From Pedobacter sp. Leaf216 (GTDB taxonomy: Bacteria > Bacteroidota > Bacteroidia > Sphingobacteriales > Sphingobacteriaceae), in the NCBI RefSeq assembly GCF_001421515.1, contig NZ_LMKM01000007.1:224119-272950 (forward strand): a stretch of 48,832 nt of DNA. The letters run 5' to 3'. Shown one piece after another: positions 9,327-17,559 of this stretch (position 1 is its first letter; each line of letters starts with the position of its first letter). Below the pieces are notes generated by a model. The model ran no database searches. It was not told the DNA's origin and worked only from the letters and a program-made list of their open reading frames with translations. Position numbers and translations under genes: made by a program.

Positions 9327-9591
9327 AGCCACGGAAACACAGATTAACACGGAATAGTTTTGCGTGATTTCCGCGCCTCCGTGGCCAATATATAAATCGT
9401 CATTTCGACTGAAGCAAAGCGGAATGGAGAAATCTTATTTTATCGGTTGGTGTCACACCGACCGAAAGGGGCATACTCACCTCCAAATTGGATAAATATA
9501 ATACAGTAGATAGATAATGTTGGTCGGTGTGACACCAACCAATAAGCAAAATAATTCAGCCACGGAAATACAGATTAACACGGAATAGTTT
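9327..9591. repeat. Intergenic region with a repeated ACGGAA-ACAGATTAACACGG block
   Basis: The 334-base gap 9281-9614 holds no gene. A block reading GCCACGGAAACACAGATTAA and onward to CACGGAATAGTTT at 9328-9360 recurs at 9559-9590 with one substitution. Between them lies half of the CGTCATTTCGAC repeat (9399-9436) and the inverted pair at 9445-9540. Similar 'acacagat' blocks occur at about 13320-13360, 15170-15240 and 41256-41325. Confidence 0.55.
9445..9540. repeat. Perfect 19-bp inverted repeat pair, each arm a near palindrome
   Basis: GGTTGGTGTCACACCGACC (9445-9463) and its exact reverse complement GGTCGGTGTGACACCAACC (9522-9540) are separated by 58 bases. Each arm is itself palindromic around GGTGTsACACC with one G-T mismatch. 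It may form a hairpin at RNA level or be a small dispersed palindrome; no protein-binding role can be assigned. Confidence 0.55.
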
Positions 9592-9614
9592 TCCGTGTCT
9601 CCGTAGCAAAAAAC

Positions 9615-10289
9615 CTAATTCAAATTAAACTTATCGCTCTGAATTTTCACCGCATTAGAAGCTGAAACAATTGCCACAATCATAATCCCGATTACGATAG
9701 CTAATATAACCTGCAAAGTAGAATAAACTTTTGTGCCTGAAACAAAAACTTCTGAATCTTTAATCAATTCTTTACCAACGTTAGATTGTATTTTAATAAG
9801 CGCAGAGAGTTTGGCCAGGGTTTGGTTAGCCGCATTTTTGCCCATCGATTCATAAATACCCTTACCTTCTATGCCAACTGCATTCAGTATGCCCGACTCT
9901 ACTTTTTGCTGAAAAACCAAAGCCTTTTTAAGCTCATTCAAAAAGCTTTTCTCCTGCTTCACCAATAAAGTAAGCTCGTATTTTTTAATCACCGAATCTA
10001 TTTTCCGGTTGTGTTTATTCATTTTTGCAATCCCGGTTGAAAGTTGAACAACTGTATCGCCCAACAAAATTCCCTGAAGAATCTCATTCTTATAATACAG
10101 GTTTTCGGCAATAAAATATAAATCAGTTGCCGGCACAAGTCTGTCATTGTACATCGAAATAAAAGACTCATTAATTTTTTCTAAACTCTTATCTTCCAAA
10201 AAGCGGATTAACAGGGTGCAACACATGATGCAAAAAAGTAGGAAAGCGATTTTCAGTTTGTTTTTAAGACTAAAGGCAAATTTCATCAT
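9615..10289 (-). CDS. Membrane protein with a four-helix-bundle sensor-like ectodomain
   Basis: Taking the start at 10289 or the adjacent ATG at 10286 gives about 223 residues that begin with a basic stretch and a transmembrane helix (KIAFLLFCIMCCTLLIRFL). A long helical segment of roughly 140 residues follows, and a second transmembrane helix lies near the C terminus (VILAIVIGIMIVAIV). This matches the 4HB_MCP periplasmic sensor domain of chemoreceptors, but no HAMP, methyl-accepting or kinase domain follows the second helix: only about 17 cytoplasmic residues remain. It may sense a ligand through a partner protein. The frame extends upstream to 10352 but that part lacks membrane-protein character. 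Neighbours give no function. Confidence 0.6.
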   Translation of the reverse strand: MMKFAFSLKNKLKIAFLLFCIMCCTLLIRFLEDKSLEKINESFISMYNDRLVPATDLYFIAENLYYKNEILQGILLGDTVVQLSTGIAKMNKHNRKIDSVIKKYELTLLVKQEKSFLNELKKALVFQQKVESGILNAVGIEGKGIYESMGKNAANQTLAKLSALIKIQSNVGKELIKDSEVFVSGTKVYSTLQVILAIVIGIMIVAIVSASNAVKIQSDKFNLN

Positions 10290-10375
10290 ATAGTTGGTTA
10301 GTATTAAAATTCTTCGTGCTTGCATGCCACTTAACCATCGCCCCGAATTCATATCATGGAGTGTTTGCAGGATAA

Positions 10376-10395
10376 ATGCTGAATAAATTCAGCAT
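10376..10395. terminator. Palindromic hairpin ATGCTGAAT-aa-ATTCAGCAT
   Basis: Perfect 9-bp arms with a two-base loop, located just past the stop of the minus-strand RecD-like gene. It is followed by TGACG, like the hairpin at 41021-41047 and the GCTGAA-TTCAGC hairpins at about 25235 and 25672, so it is a member of a dispersed family. No T tract follows, so termination is uncertain. Confidence 0.45.
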
Positions 10396-10406
10396 GACGA
10401 TAGCGA

Positions 10407-11840
10407 TTAAAAGTAATCTTCCTGTGCCGTTTTTGCGAATAACTGTGGAGCAAAGTTGACTAAATATAACTCTTTTTTAGCACGGGTTACCGCCGTATAC
10501 AACCAGCGAAGAAAATCAAGATCAATCATTTCTTCAGTAAGATACCCCTGATCGGCAAAAACAGCATCCCATTGCCCACCCTGAGCCTTATGGCAGGTAA
10601 CCGCATAGGCAAACTTAATTTGCAGGGCATTATAAAAAGGATCTGCTTTAATGGCCAGCATCCGCTGCCGCTTGTTGGCAATATGCTCATAATCTTCATT
10701 AAGCCCATCAAAAAGCTTTTTATTTTGTTCGTATGGGAGGTTCGCACTCTCTAAATTAAGCGTATCTAACATTACTTTACAGCTGATCTGCCCTGCAGCT
10801 GGGAAATCCATAAATTCCAACGTAGCATCGGCAAAGCGGAAACCGTAACGCTCCTCCTCCCCCCTCACACGGATTACTTTTGCCATATCGCCATTGGCAA
10901 TAAAAGCAGTATCTTCATTATCAGGCAGCCAGAAATAATTGTTCCGTACCACCATAATCTGATCGCCGCCTGTTAACTCTTCTTCACGGTACAGCAACCT
11001 AGCCCTAATTTGTTGGTTGTATACATTGGCCGATTTATTGGAACGGCAAACCACAAGGGTATTTTCCATACCAAATTTGCGGTATGCATATTCCAATCCT
11101 TCAACCAAACGAGCACCAGGCATGTTATAAATATCAGTATAACTTTTGGTGAGGAATTTAGGCAAGGGATTTTCCGGGTTTTTCGCAATCTGGTTACGAA
11201 GCATGGTTGCATTAGCCAAAATACCCGATTTTTTCCCTTGTCGCACCACTTCTTTTAACTCTACAGATGATACCGTTAATGCAAATTTATCTTTCAGGTA
11301 TTGCTCGTTCAGTGCCGGACTATCTAAACTGCCCACCGGAGGCAATTGTGCGGTATCACCTACAAAAAGCAAAAAGCAATTTTTGGTGTTGTACACAAAC
11401 TCGAGCAAATCTCTCAGTATCGAAGAACCCGTTTCATTAAACTCATCAGCAATCATAGATGCCTCATCAATAATAAACAGTGTATTTTCTGCAAGATTTG
11501 GTGCCAGCTGAAACTGCATTTCTGGCGATGCTGCCGAACGTTTACGGTAAATCCTTTTGTGTATGGTGAGCGCCTTCCGGTACGAATACTGGCTCATTAC
11601 TTTAGCCGCCCTACCTGTTGGTGCCAAAAGTTCGCTACGCAGGTTAAATTGTTTCAAAACCTTAACCAAAGCCGCTACAGAAGTAGTTTTACCGGTACCA
11701 GCGTAACCTTTTAGTACAAAACAGCGGTATTCATCATCCTGTTGCAAAAACACCGACATCCGCTCACAAAAAAGCAACTGCTCCTTAGTGGGTGTGTGTT
11801 CGTATGCTGAAGCGATAAGCTGACTTTTATCGATTATCAT
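10407..11840 (-). CDS. RecD-like superfamily 1 ATP-dependent DNA helicase
   Basis: A 477-residue single-polypeptide helicase. Walker A is GYAGTGKTT (45-53), motif Ia TGRAA (75-79), Walker B IIDEAS (123-128), motif III GDTAQLPPVG (161-170), motif V TCHKAQGGQW and motif VI YTAVTRAKKEL near the C terminus. This is the UvrD/RecD-type AAA set with the C-terminal UvrD-like 2B/2A region; it lacks the long N-terminal HhH part of RecD2, so it belongs to the shorter RecD-like group found in Bacteroidota. It probably unwinds DNA 5'-3' in repair or recombination. It starts at the ATG at 11840, stands alone, and no RecB or RecC gene is nearby. Confidence 0.85.
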   Translation of the reverse strand: MIIDKSQLIASAYEHTPTKEQLLFCERMSVFLQQDDEYRCFVLKGYAGTGKTTSVAALVKVLKQFNLRSELLAPTGRAAKVMSQYSYRKALTIHKRIYRKRSAASPEMQFQLAPNLAENTLFIIDEASMIADEFNETGSSILRDLLEFVYNTKNCFLLFVGDTAQLPPVGSLDSPALNEQYLKDKFALTVSSVELKEVVRQGKKSGILANATMLRNQIAKNPENPLPKFLTKSYTDIYNMPGARLVEGLEYAYRKFGMENTLVVCRSNKSANVYNQQIRARLLYREEELTGGDQIMVVRNNYFWLPDNEDTAFIANGDMAKVIRVRGEEERYGFRFADATLEFMDFPAAGQISCKVMLDTLNLESANLPYEQNKKLFDGLNEDYEHIANKRQRMLAIKADPFYNALQIKFAYAVTCHKAQGGQWDAVFADQGYLTEEMIDLDFLRWLYTAVTRAKKELYLVNFAPQLFAKTAQEDYF

Positions 11841-12105
11841 CTTTTGTGGTTAATTTTTTAAACAGTTAATCGGTTAATTGTAGATTACACATGAAATAAT
11901 AAACTGAGTTTTGAGCACAGCCCTCAATTAATTAAACCGTATTGAAGCGGTATCTCACGATCTAGATTAACATTCGTTTTTTTGTAAATGTTTGATCGGG
12001 AATTTAGCGGAAAAACGGACAACCGTATCCGATTAGCAGTACAGTGCCTTTTCCAACAAATGCAATCGCTATGATTTATGCTTTCAGCCCTTTGCTCCTG
12101 GCTTA

Positions 12106-13245
12106 TTACAAAAGTAACGTTTCAATGCGGTGTGCCATTACCATATTCTGTTTTTTGCTATAGCTAAAAATAGTAAAATGACCATCCTGAGAAGCCACTA
12201 AACCAATTGATTGTGGCTGATCATTAACAAACTGCGCAACAGAAAAATGCCTGGTGCCACCCAGCTGTCCGGGATATAAAATCTTATCCTCACCACCAAC
12301 AATCGGCTCAGAAAAAGCAATCTGCTCTACGGTTGGTTTTCCTTTAGCGCGACCGATTTTCGCCCCGAATGCAATAAGATCAAACTCCTCATTAATAATT
12401 GTTGCACCATCAACAGCGGTTAAACCTGCTAAATGCTCAACCTCACGACGTACAGCACCCTGTGAAAAAATCTCGCTCTGGTTGCCATTTTGTTTCGCCA
12501 GGTTAGATAAACCGCAAAAAGGAGGCTCTACTAAATATTGTATCGGATGAATAATGGATTCTTCCCATTTCGTATCGCCCTTAGGTACAATTAACAAAGC
12601 TCCCCCACGGCCATGCGCACGCATTGAAACCGAAAACTGAATGAGAATATTGATGGGATCATTCCAGCTCGCCAAAACTGTAAGATCTAATAAGGCCTGT
12701 AAAATTGGCGGACAATCTTTGTTTGTACAGCTCCTATCGTCTACAATCCTGATCTGCTCTCCTTTCAATACCGCAACATTGGTAAACTTACCTATGCCGT
12801 AAATCCGACGGTGTTTAATTACGATTAATCCAGGTTCAGAAACATCTACAACAAAACAAAAGTTGGGTATATTTAAAGTTGTGCCCCAGATATAAAGTTC
12901 GCCGTCCTCTTCCCAAACGCCTAAATGTATTCCAGAACGTTCAATTCCGGGTGCTATTTTAGTTAAAGTATTGGCATTTAAAGCTAGCTTTTTTGCAAAT
13001 CGCAAAGGTTTCGACGCTTGCTCGGGAGGTAAAAATGCAATCGAAATCCGTGGCGAATGCCCTTCTTCCTTGCGGAGGCTGCTCCAAAAAGCAACATCAA
13101 TTATCGCTTCAATTATTTTCCTATCCGGTTGAGTAGCCAGATCTATCTCACCTTGTTCAATTGCATTTTTATGCAGCTTAACAAAATGTTGTTCAATAGT
13201 AGCCGCAATGGTGTTTGCAGCTTTATAGGTAGGCTTGTAACTCAT
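12106..13245 (-). CDS. Protein with a DisA/DAC-like nucleotide-binding domain (DACNV type)
   Basis: A 379-residue soluble protein. Its C-terminal half follows the diadenylate cyclase (DisA N-terminal) pattern: GRGGALLIVP (212-221), TAVDGATIINEEFDLIAFGA (276-295, with DGA at 279-281) and GGTRHFSVAQFV (329-340). In active enzymes the last motif is RHR; here Arg is replaced by Phe334, so catalysis is doubtful and nucleotide sensing is more likely. The N-terminal 200 residues form a separate beta-rich domain with GVWEEDGELYIWG and a Cys pair (C173, C178). This matches what I know of the 'probable sensor domain DACNV' proteins described for nucleotide-signalling systems. It is monocistronic. No cyclase, phosphodiesterase or effector lies beside it. 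Confidence 0.7.
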   Translation of the reverse strand: MSYKPTYKAANTIAATIEQHFVKLHKNAIEQGEIDLATQPDRKIIEAIIDVAFWSSLRKEEGHSPRISIAFLPPEQASKPLRFAKKLALNANTLTKIAPGIERSGIHLGVWEEDGELYIWGTTLNIPNFCFVVDVSEPGLIVIKHRRIYGIGKFTNVAVLKGEQIRIVDDRSCTNKDCPPILQALLDLTVLASWNDPINILIQFSVSMRAHGRGGALLIVPKGDTKWEESIIHPIQYLVEPPFCGLSNLAKQNGNQSEIFSQGAVRREVEHLAGLTAVDGATIINEEFDLIAFGAKIGRAKGKPTVEQIAFSEPIVGGEDKILYPGQLGGTRHFSVAQFVNDQPQSIGLVASQDGHFTIFSYSKKQNMVMAHRIETLLL

Positions 13246-13622
13246 GTTCCGAATTTAAGCCGAATATTTCGATTTTTGAATACCCTAAAGGTTTGATTTT
13301 GGTAAAAAAATACAGACAGTTTCACCACACATCTTCACAGATAAACACAGATATTTTTGAGGTTCATTTTACCGCAAAGCGCAGCGACAAGATTAAACAC
13401 GAAGGTGCAAAGCACATAAAGTTTATTAAATAATTTGGGCGTATATCAATTCACTAAAATAAACTAAGGTGCTTTAAGTATAAAATGTTCATTGGGCAAT
13501 TAGTAAACAAAATGGCAAGGGATTATTTCTGTGAACTCGTGTTTCTGTGGCAAAAAACTAAAGCACTACAAGTCAAAACCAAAAAATTAAACCTCATCTT
13601 ACAGTTAATCCTTAAAAAACTC
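13246..13622. other. Gene-free divergent intergenic region with repeat blocks
   Basis: This interval separates the DAC-like gene (minus) from DUF3822 (plus). It contains several 'acagataaacacagat' and 'gattaaacacgaag' type blocks related to those at 9.3 and 15.2 kb, but no ORF with coding character. Promoters for both flanking genes should lie here. Confidence 0.5.
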
Positions 13623-13630
13623 TATTTTTG
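13623..13630 (+). promoter_or_regulatory. Candidate -7 element (TATTTTTG), near-leaderless DUF3822-rsmD transcript
   Basis: TATTTTTG matches TAnnTTTG and ends only five bases before the ATG at 13636. A transcription start at the normal distance would coincide with the start codon, so the mRNA may be leaderless. The same layout occurs before coaD and pyrE. Confidence 0.45.
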
Positions 13631-13635
13631 TTTCA

Positions 13636-14442
13636 ATGAGTAACAATAGTCTCTTATTAGTTGATCCGAATTTTAAAGCCGATGCATCTGCAAACTGCCA
13701 TTTATTATTAAAAATAACGAATGATAGCTTCTCTTATGCAATTGTAGGTAAGGATACCGAAGAAATTAATGTTATTTTCGATAAACAAGGTTGCGATGAC
13801 GTTCAGCAAGAGCTAAAATCTGCATTTGAAACCGATAGTTACTTATCTTTATCCTATTCAGCTGTAAAAGCAGCCGTTCATACCTCAAATTTCATTTTTA
13901 TTCCTGATGAATGGTTCGACGGTGAAAATTTAGCCGTTTACTCCAAATATTTAGGTACGGACGCAAAGGTGTACACAAAACATAATGACGAACTTGGCTT
14001 TAACACCATCTTTTGTTTAAACGAAAATGTGAAAGCCCATTTGCCCGAAGAAACCAACATTTTCCCACAATCAGAACCCTTGATGGTTTTATTTAACCAT
14101 TTGGCTGATGAAGCTTTACTGATCGATTTTACAGCAGTATCTTTCAATGTATTGTATATAAAGGATAAAAAAGTTGTTTTCCAAAATCATTATGAATCAG
14201 AAAATGCCGAGGAATTTAATTATTTCCTTTTGTTGATGATCGAACAATTGGGTTTAACCGATACTATTCCGGTTTATTTACAAGGCATTATTAACGAAGA
14301 TGATGAGCATTACAATTGCTTATTAAAATATTTTAATCAACTTTATTTCTTCCTTCCAGCCGGAAAACAGAATAGCGAACTATTGGCAGATATGCCAAAA
14401 CACTATTTTAGCGGCCTGCTTGCTTTAGATTTATGCGAATAA
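13636..14442 (+). CDS. DUF3822 family protein
   Basis: A 268-residue protein of unknown function that is characteristically encoded next to rsmD and coaD in Bacteroidota; I assign DUF3822 from the opening pattern (SLLLVDPNFK, CHLLLKITNDSFSYAIV) and this context. There is no signal peptide or membrane helix. The alternating beta-strand layout with repeated FNVLYIKDKKVVFQNHY-type motifs recalls an actin/ASKHA-like fold, which is inference. Its last ten bases overlap the start of rsmD, indicating translational coupling and probably a related job in ribosome biogenesis. Confidence 0.7.
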   Translation: MSNNSLLLVDPNFKADASANCHLLLKITNDSFSYAIVGKDTEEINVIFDKQGCDDVQQELKSAFETDSYLSLSYSAVKAAVHTSNFIFIPDEWFDGENLAVYSKYLGTDAKVYTKHNDELGFNTIFCLNENVKAHLPEETNIFPQSEPLMVLFNHLADEALLIDFTAVSFNVLYIKDKKVVFQNHYESENAEEFNYFLLLMIEQLGLTDTIPVYLQGIINEDDEHYNCLLKYFNQLYFFLPAGKQNSELLADMPKHYFSGLLALDLCE

Positions 14443-14972
14443 TTGGCGGCAAATTGAAGGGCATCCGTTTGCAGCCCCCTGCAAATTTACCTGTGCGCCC
14501 AACTACGGATATGGCAAAAGAAGCACTTTTCAATATCCTTAACAACAAATATGATTTCGAAACCTGTACCGTACTCGATTTGTTTTGCGGAACGGGAAAT
14601 TTAACCTTCGAATTTGCCTCACGCGGCGCAGAAAGCATTTTATCCGTTGATATGGATTATGGTTGTGTAAACTGGGTTAAAAATACAGCCAAGCAACACC
14701 AGTTTAATCAAATCGATGTTCGCAAAGGCGATGTTTTTAAGTTATTAAAACAAATGACAGGCGCTTACGACCTGATTTTTGCCGACCCACCCTATAACAT
14801 GCCAAACATCCCACAGATTCCGGTAATGGTGAAAGAGCAAAAACTACTTAAACCCGATGGCTTGTTGATTGTGGAACACCAAAGCAACATGAAACTGAAC
14901 AGTCAGCCAGGTTATACCGAAACCAGGAAATACGGCAATTCTTCTTTTAGTTTTTTTGAGTATAGCGAGTAG
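14433..14972 (+). CDS. rsmD: 16S rRNA (guanine966-N2)-methyltransferase
   Basis: A 179-residue cytoplasmic SAM-dependent methyltransferase. It opens with MRIIGGKLKG and RPTTDMAKEALFNIL, both typical of RsmD. The SAM-binding loop is DLFCGTGN (49-56), and the catalytic DPPY motif is at 118-121 (FADPPYNMP). RsmD methylates N2 of G966 in the 30S head. Length and motif spacing are normal. It starts inside the end of the DUF3822 gene, so the two are co-translated, and is followed by a 294-base gap before coaD. Confidence 0.93.
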   Translation: MRIIGGKLKGIRLQPPANLPVRPTTDMAKEALFNILNNKYDFETCTVLDLFCGTGNLTFEFASRGAESILSVDMDYGCVNWVKNTAKQHQFNQIDVRKGDVFKLLKQMTGAYDLIFADPPYNMPNIPQIPVMVKEQKLLKPDGLLIVEHQSNMKLNSQPGYTETRKYGNSSFSFFEYSE

Positions 14973-15254
14973 CGAAGGTACTAAGCTTAACCTAAGCCAA
15001 TATAATATTATTTTCTTCGTTAAAGGCGGGCATATTTGCATTAGGCGGCGTTTAGTCCTGATTTTCATTGCAATCAGACTAAAAATGGGCAGCCTGCTCC
15101 AGCCGCAATGCCAAAAATCACCTTAACGTTCTTAATTCCTTAATTGTTAAAACCAAACCAAAAAATTCAGTGTAAAACCGTGCTTCCGTGGCAAAAAAAT
15201 TAACCCGCTTTGTGTCCTTCGTGTCTTTGTGGTAAATAATTCCGCTATAAAATA

Positions 15255-15262
15255 TATATTTG
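15255..15262 (+). promoter_or_regulatory. Candidate -7 element (TATATTTG), near-leaderless coaD transcript
   Basis: TATATTTG matches TAnnTTTG and is separated from the coaD ATG (15267) by just four bases, so transcription would begin at or next to the start codon. The preceding gap (14973-15254) has no gene; it carries 'cttccgtggcaaaaa' and 'gtccttcgtgtctttgtgg' type repeat text shared with other gaps here. Confidence 0.45.
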
Positions 15263-15266
15263 AATC

Positions 15267-15728
15267 ATGAAGATAGCGCTATTTCCAGGCTCATTTGATC
15301 CGATCACTATTGCTCACGTAAATATTTTACAACGTGCAACACCACTTTTCGATAAAATTGTAGTCGGTATCGGACTGAACAGTTCCAAACAGAATTTTTT
15401 AAGTGCAGAACAGCGTCTTCAAATATTACAGACTGTTTTTAGCGGTTATCAAAATATCGAAATTCAAACTTACGAAGGTTTAACAGTAGATTTCTGTAGA
15501 AAAATTGATGCCACTTACATGGTACGCGGCATCCGTTCGGCAGCAGATTTTGAATATGAAAGAGCCATCGCACAAATTAACCAAACCATGATGCCTGAAG
15601 TAGAAACCATTCTGCTTTTAAGTAAACCCGAATATTCGGCCATCAGCTCTACAATAGTACGCGATATTTTAAGAAACCATGGCGATGTAAGTCCATTTGT
15701 ACCCAAAGAAGCACTTAGTTTTTTATAG
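15267..15728 (+). CDS. coaD: Phosphopantetheine adenylyltransferase
   Basis: A 153-residue enzyme that transfers AMP from ATP to 4'-phosphopantetheine in coenzyme A synthesis. The nucleotidyltransferase opening is FPGSFDPITIAHVN (6-19), and the C-terminal ATP-binding motif is ISSTIVRDI. The TxGH signature reads T-I-A-H (14-17), with Ala in place of Gly; the ATP-binding His17 is kept. The central MVRGIRSAADFEYE segment is standard for the family. Length is normal. It is followed after 14 bases by a small zinc-ribbon membrane protein, probably in the same transcript. Confidence 0.95.
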   Translation: MKIALFPGSFDPITIAHVNILQRATPLFDKIVVGIGLNSSKQNFLSAEQRLQILQTVFSGYQNIEIQTYEGLTVDFCRKIDATYMVRGIRSAADFEYERAIAQINQTMMPEVETILLLSKPEYSAISSTIVRDILRNHGDVSPFVPKEALSFL

Positions 15729-15742
15729 AAATCAGACTCTTT

Positions 15743-16075
15743 ATGCTCGTTCATTTTGGCAAAACGGAGAAACTGCTCAATTTTTATGAAGATGAGTTGG
15801 CAAGCTGTGATAATTGCAATGAGAAAACAGTAACCTATCGCATCATTCAGAAATATTACCAAATCAACGGTATTCCAATCCTTCCTGCCGAAAAATACAC
15901 AGCAATGAGTTGCGATAGCTGTAACTTTAGCAACAATAACGTAATAAGTGAGAACGCTAAAGTGTATGAAAAGCTTTCAAAAACCCCATTGTACCTGTAC
16001 ACAGGCGCTGCAATTTTAACCGGCACTTTTTTATTCCTGATCATTGGCGCTATTTATACAGCAATTATTAAATAA
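15743..16075 (+). CDS. Small zinc-ribbon membrane protein
   Basis: A 110-residue protein of unknown function. Two Cys pairs, CDNC (22-25) and CDSC (57-60), about 32 residues apart form a likely zinc ribbon in the cytoplasmic N-terminal part. One transmembrane helix follows near the C terminus (about 85-106, LYTGAAILTGTFLFLIIGAIYTAI). It begins 14 bases after coaD and on the same strand, so co-transcription is likely, but no functional link to CoA synthesis is evident. Confidence 0.6.
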   Translation: MLVHFGKTEKLLNFYEDELASCDNCNEKTVTYRIIQKYYQINGIPILPAEKYTAMSCDSCNFSNNNVISENAKVYEKLSKTPLYLYTGAAILTGTFLFLIIGAIYTAIIK

Positions 16076-16193
16076 TCTGTAACAATACTTATTTAAGTTG
16101 TAGCCAAACGTTACGGCAGAGGATTCATTTAATTTTATTTCAATAAATCTGTAACGTTTTAATCAATCCGTTACCAATGGGTTATCATATTAA

Positions 16194-16697
16194 ATGAAAG
16201 AAACAGAAAACATATTTATCAACCTGATTAATCAACACAAAGCGATTATACATAAAATTTCGAAAATGTATATGAACGGTGTTGAAGAACAACGTGATCT
16301 GTTTCAAGAAATCGTATTACAACTTTGGAAAGCGTATCCCACTTTTAAGGGTAACGCTAAATTTACCACTTGGATGTACCGCGTATGCTTAAATACGGCA
16401 TTGATTTATTTTAAAAAGGATAAGAAAAAGATTGATAAAATACATTTAGACGAAAATATTGACATCATAGATGTAAACGACAGCGAAGGTAAAGAGGAGA
16501 AATTAGCCTATCTGTATACTGCAGTTCAAGAGTTAAATATGATCGAAAAGGCATTGATATTTCTTTTTCTCGAAAATCAATCCCATCGTGAAATTGCTGA
16601 AAACCTTGGCATCAGCGAAGTAAATGCAAGGGTTAAGCTAAACAGAACAAAAGAAAAATTACAATTCATTATAAAGAAAAACGGTTATGAATTTTGA
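16194..16697 (+). CDS. ECF-type RNA polymerase sigma factor
   Basis: A 167-residue sigma-70 family protein of ECF size. Region 2 is seen as DLFQEIVLQLWKAYPTFKG and FTTWMYRVCLNTALIYFKK (about 35-80), and region 4 as the helix-turn-helix SHREIAENLGISEVNARVKLNRTKEKL (split here: SHREIAENLG and ISEVNARVKLNR, about 130-160). There is no C-terminal extension. It overlaps the next gene, a membrane protein, by 11 bases, an arrangement typical of a sigma factor and its membrane-bound regulator. The stimulus and regulon are unknown. Confidence 0.88.
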   Translation: MKETENIFINLINQHKAIIHKISKMYMNGVEEQRDLFQEIVLQLWKAYPTFKGNAKFTTWMYRVCLNTALIYFKKDKKKIDKIHLDENIDIIDVNDSEGKEEKLAYLYTAVQELNMIEKALIFLFLENQSHREIAENLGISEVNARVKLNRTKEKLQFIIKKNGYEF

Positions 16698-17292
16698 CGA
16701 TATCAAAAACGAATGGAATGCTGAAAATCCTGAAGGGAACAACATTTCTAAAGATATGTTACAAATAAAACAGGCACATACTCCCGTTGATAGGATTAGG
16801 GGAAAGATGAAACATGAGTTTTTTTACCAGGTTATTGCTTTGGTTATCATGGCTTTCATTCCTTATCTTTTTAACTTTTCAGAAACGATGGTTCAGGTAT
16901 TTTTAATGTTTTATGCCATTACCTGTGGTTTTACAGCATATTACTTTCTTAAATTTTACCGCTTTTATAAAAATTCTTACGATATGAGCCTGGATACACG
17001 CAAAAATATCCTGTGGTTTTACTATGAAATGAAATTGAATGTAGAACTTTATAAAGCCCTAACGTACATTATCGCCTTTATTGGGGTCGCATTGATAGCG
17101 GTATATCTTTTTATTGAAAAAGCTTCAATATTCATTAGGATTTTAAGCAAATTATCATCTGTTTATATTCTATTAAACTGCTTTGTTTCCATTTTAATTA
17201 TTGGTGCAATTACCGAACTGTGGGCCTGGTATTATTACGGAAAACATTTAAAACAGGTAAAAAAAATAGTTGATGAACTAGATTATGAGTAA
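16687..17292 (+). CDS. Membrane protein, probable anti-sigma partner of the ECF factor
   Basis: A 201-residue protein with a soluble N-terminal stretch of about 45 residues (MNFDDIKNEWNAE onward) followed by four predicted transmembrane helices (about 48-64, 67-87, 118-138 and 150-180). There is no recognisable zinc-binding anti-sigma domain. I infer an anti-sigma or sensor role from the 11-base overlap with the sigma gene and the common Bacteroidota arrangement of a sigma gene followed by this kind of membrane protein. A role unrelated to the sigma factor cannot be excluded. Confidence 0.55.
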   Translation: MNFDDIKNEWNAENPEGNNISKDMLQIKQAHTPVDRIRGKMKHEFFYQVIALVIMAFIPYLFNFSETMVQVFLMFYAITCGFTAYYFLKFYRFYKNSYDMSLDTRKNILWFYYEMKLNVELYKALTYIIAFIGVALIAVYLFIEKASIFIRILSKLSSVYILLNCFVSILIIGAITELWAWYYYGKHLKQVKKIVDELDYE

Positions 17293-17330
17293 TGTACCTC
17301 TAAGATTTTTAATCATAATTTCTGTTAAAT

Positions 17331-17427
17331 CGTCAATTGCGAGAAACTTTTTCAGCCTACGAAGCAATCTTTATGGCAAGGATCACTAATGTGAAAGATT
17401 GCTTTCCTGGTTCCTCCTCGCCATGAC
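17331..17427. repeat. Inverted CGTCAATTGCGAG / GAAGCAATCTTT repeat between convergent genes
   Basis: The left half reads CGTCAATTGCGAG to CGAAGCAATCTTT and the right half reads GAAAGATTGCTTT to CTCGCCATGAC, which are imperfect reverse complements. It sits between convergent genes and can fold into a long hairpin. It resembles the CGTCATTGCGAGG-type intergenic repeats common in Bacteroidota genomes. Confidence 0.55.
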
Positions 17428-17559
17428 CACCTTACTAACAGATCTATAAATGCGGATATAAATATCTTAAAAAGTTTCAACAAGTTTAATCTGGCAAAGT
17501 TAAGGTGATTTCCACCTGCTAAAAATAATTTCGGCAATACAATCTGTGCGAAGGAATAA

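Noticed and set aside
9445..9540. Attachment site or transposon ends
   Set aside because: The arms enclose only 58 bases, with no integrase or transposase and no flanking target duplication that I can see.
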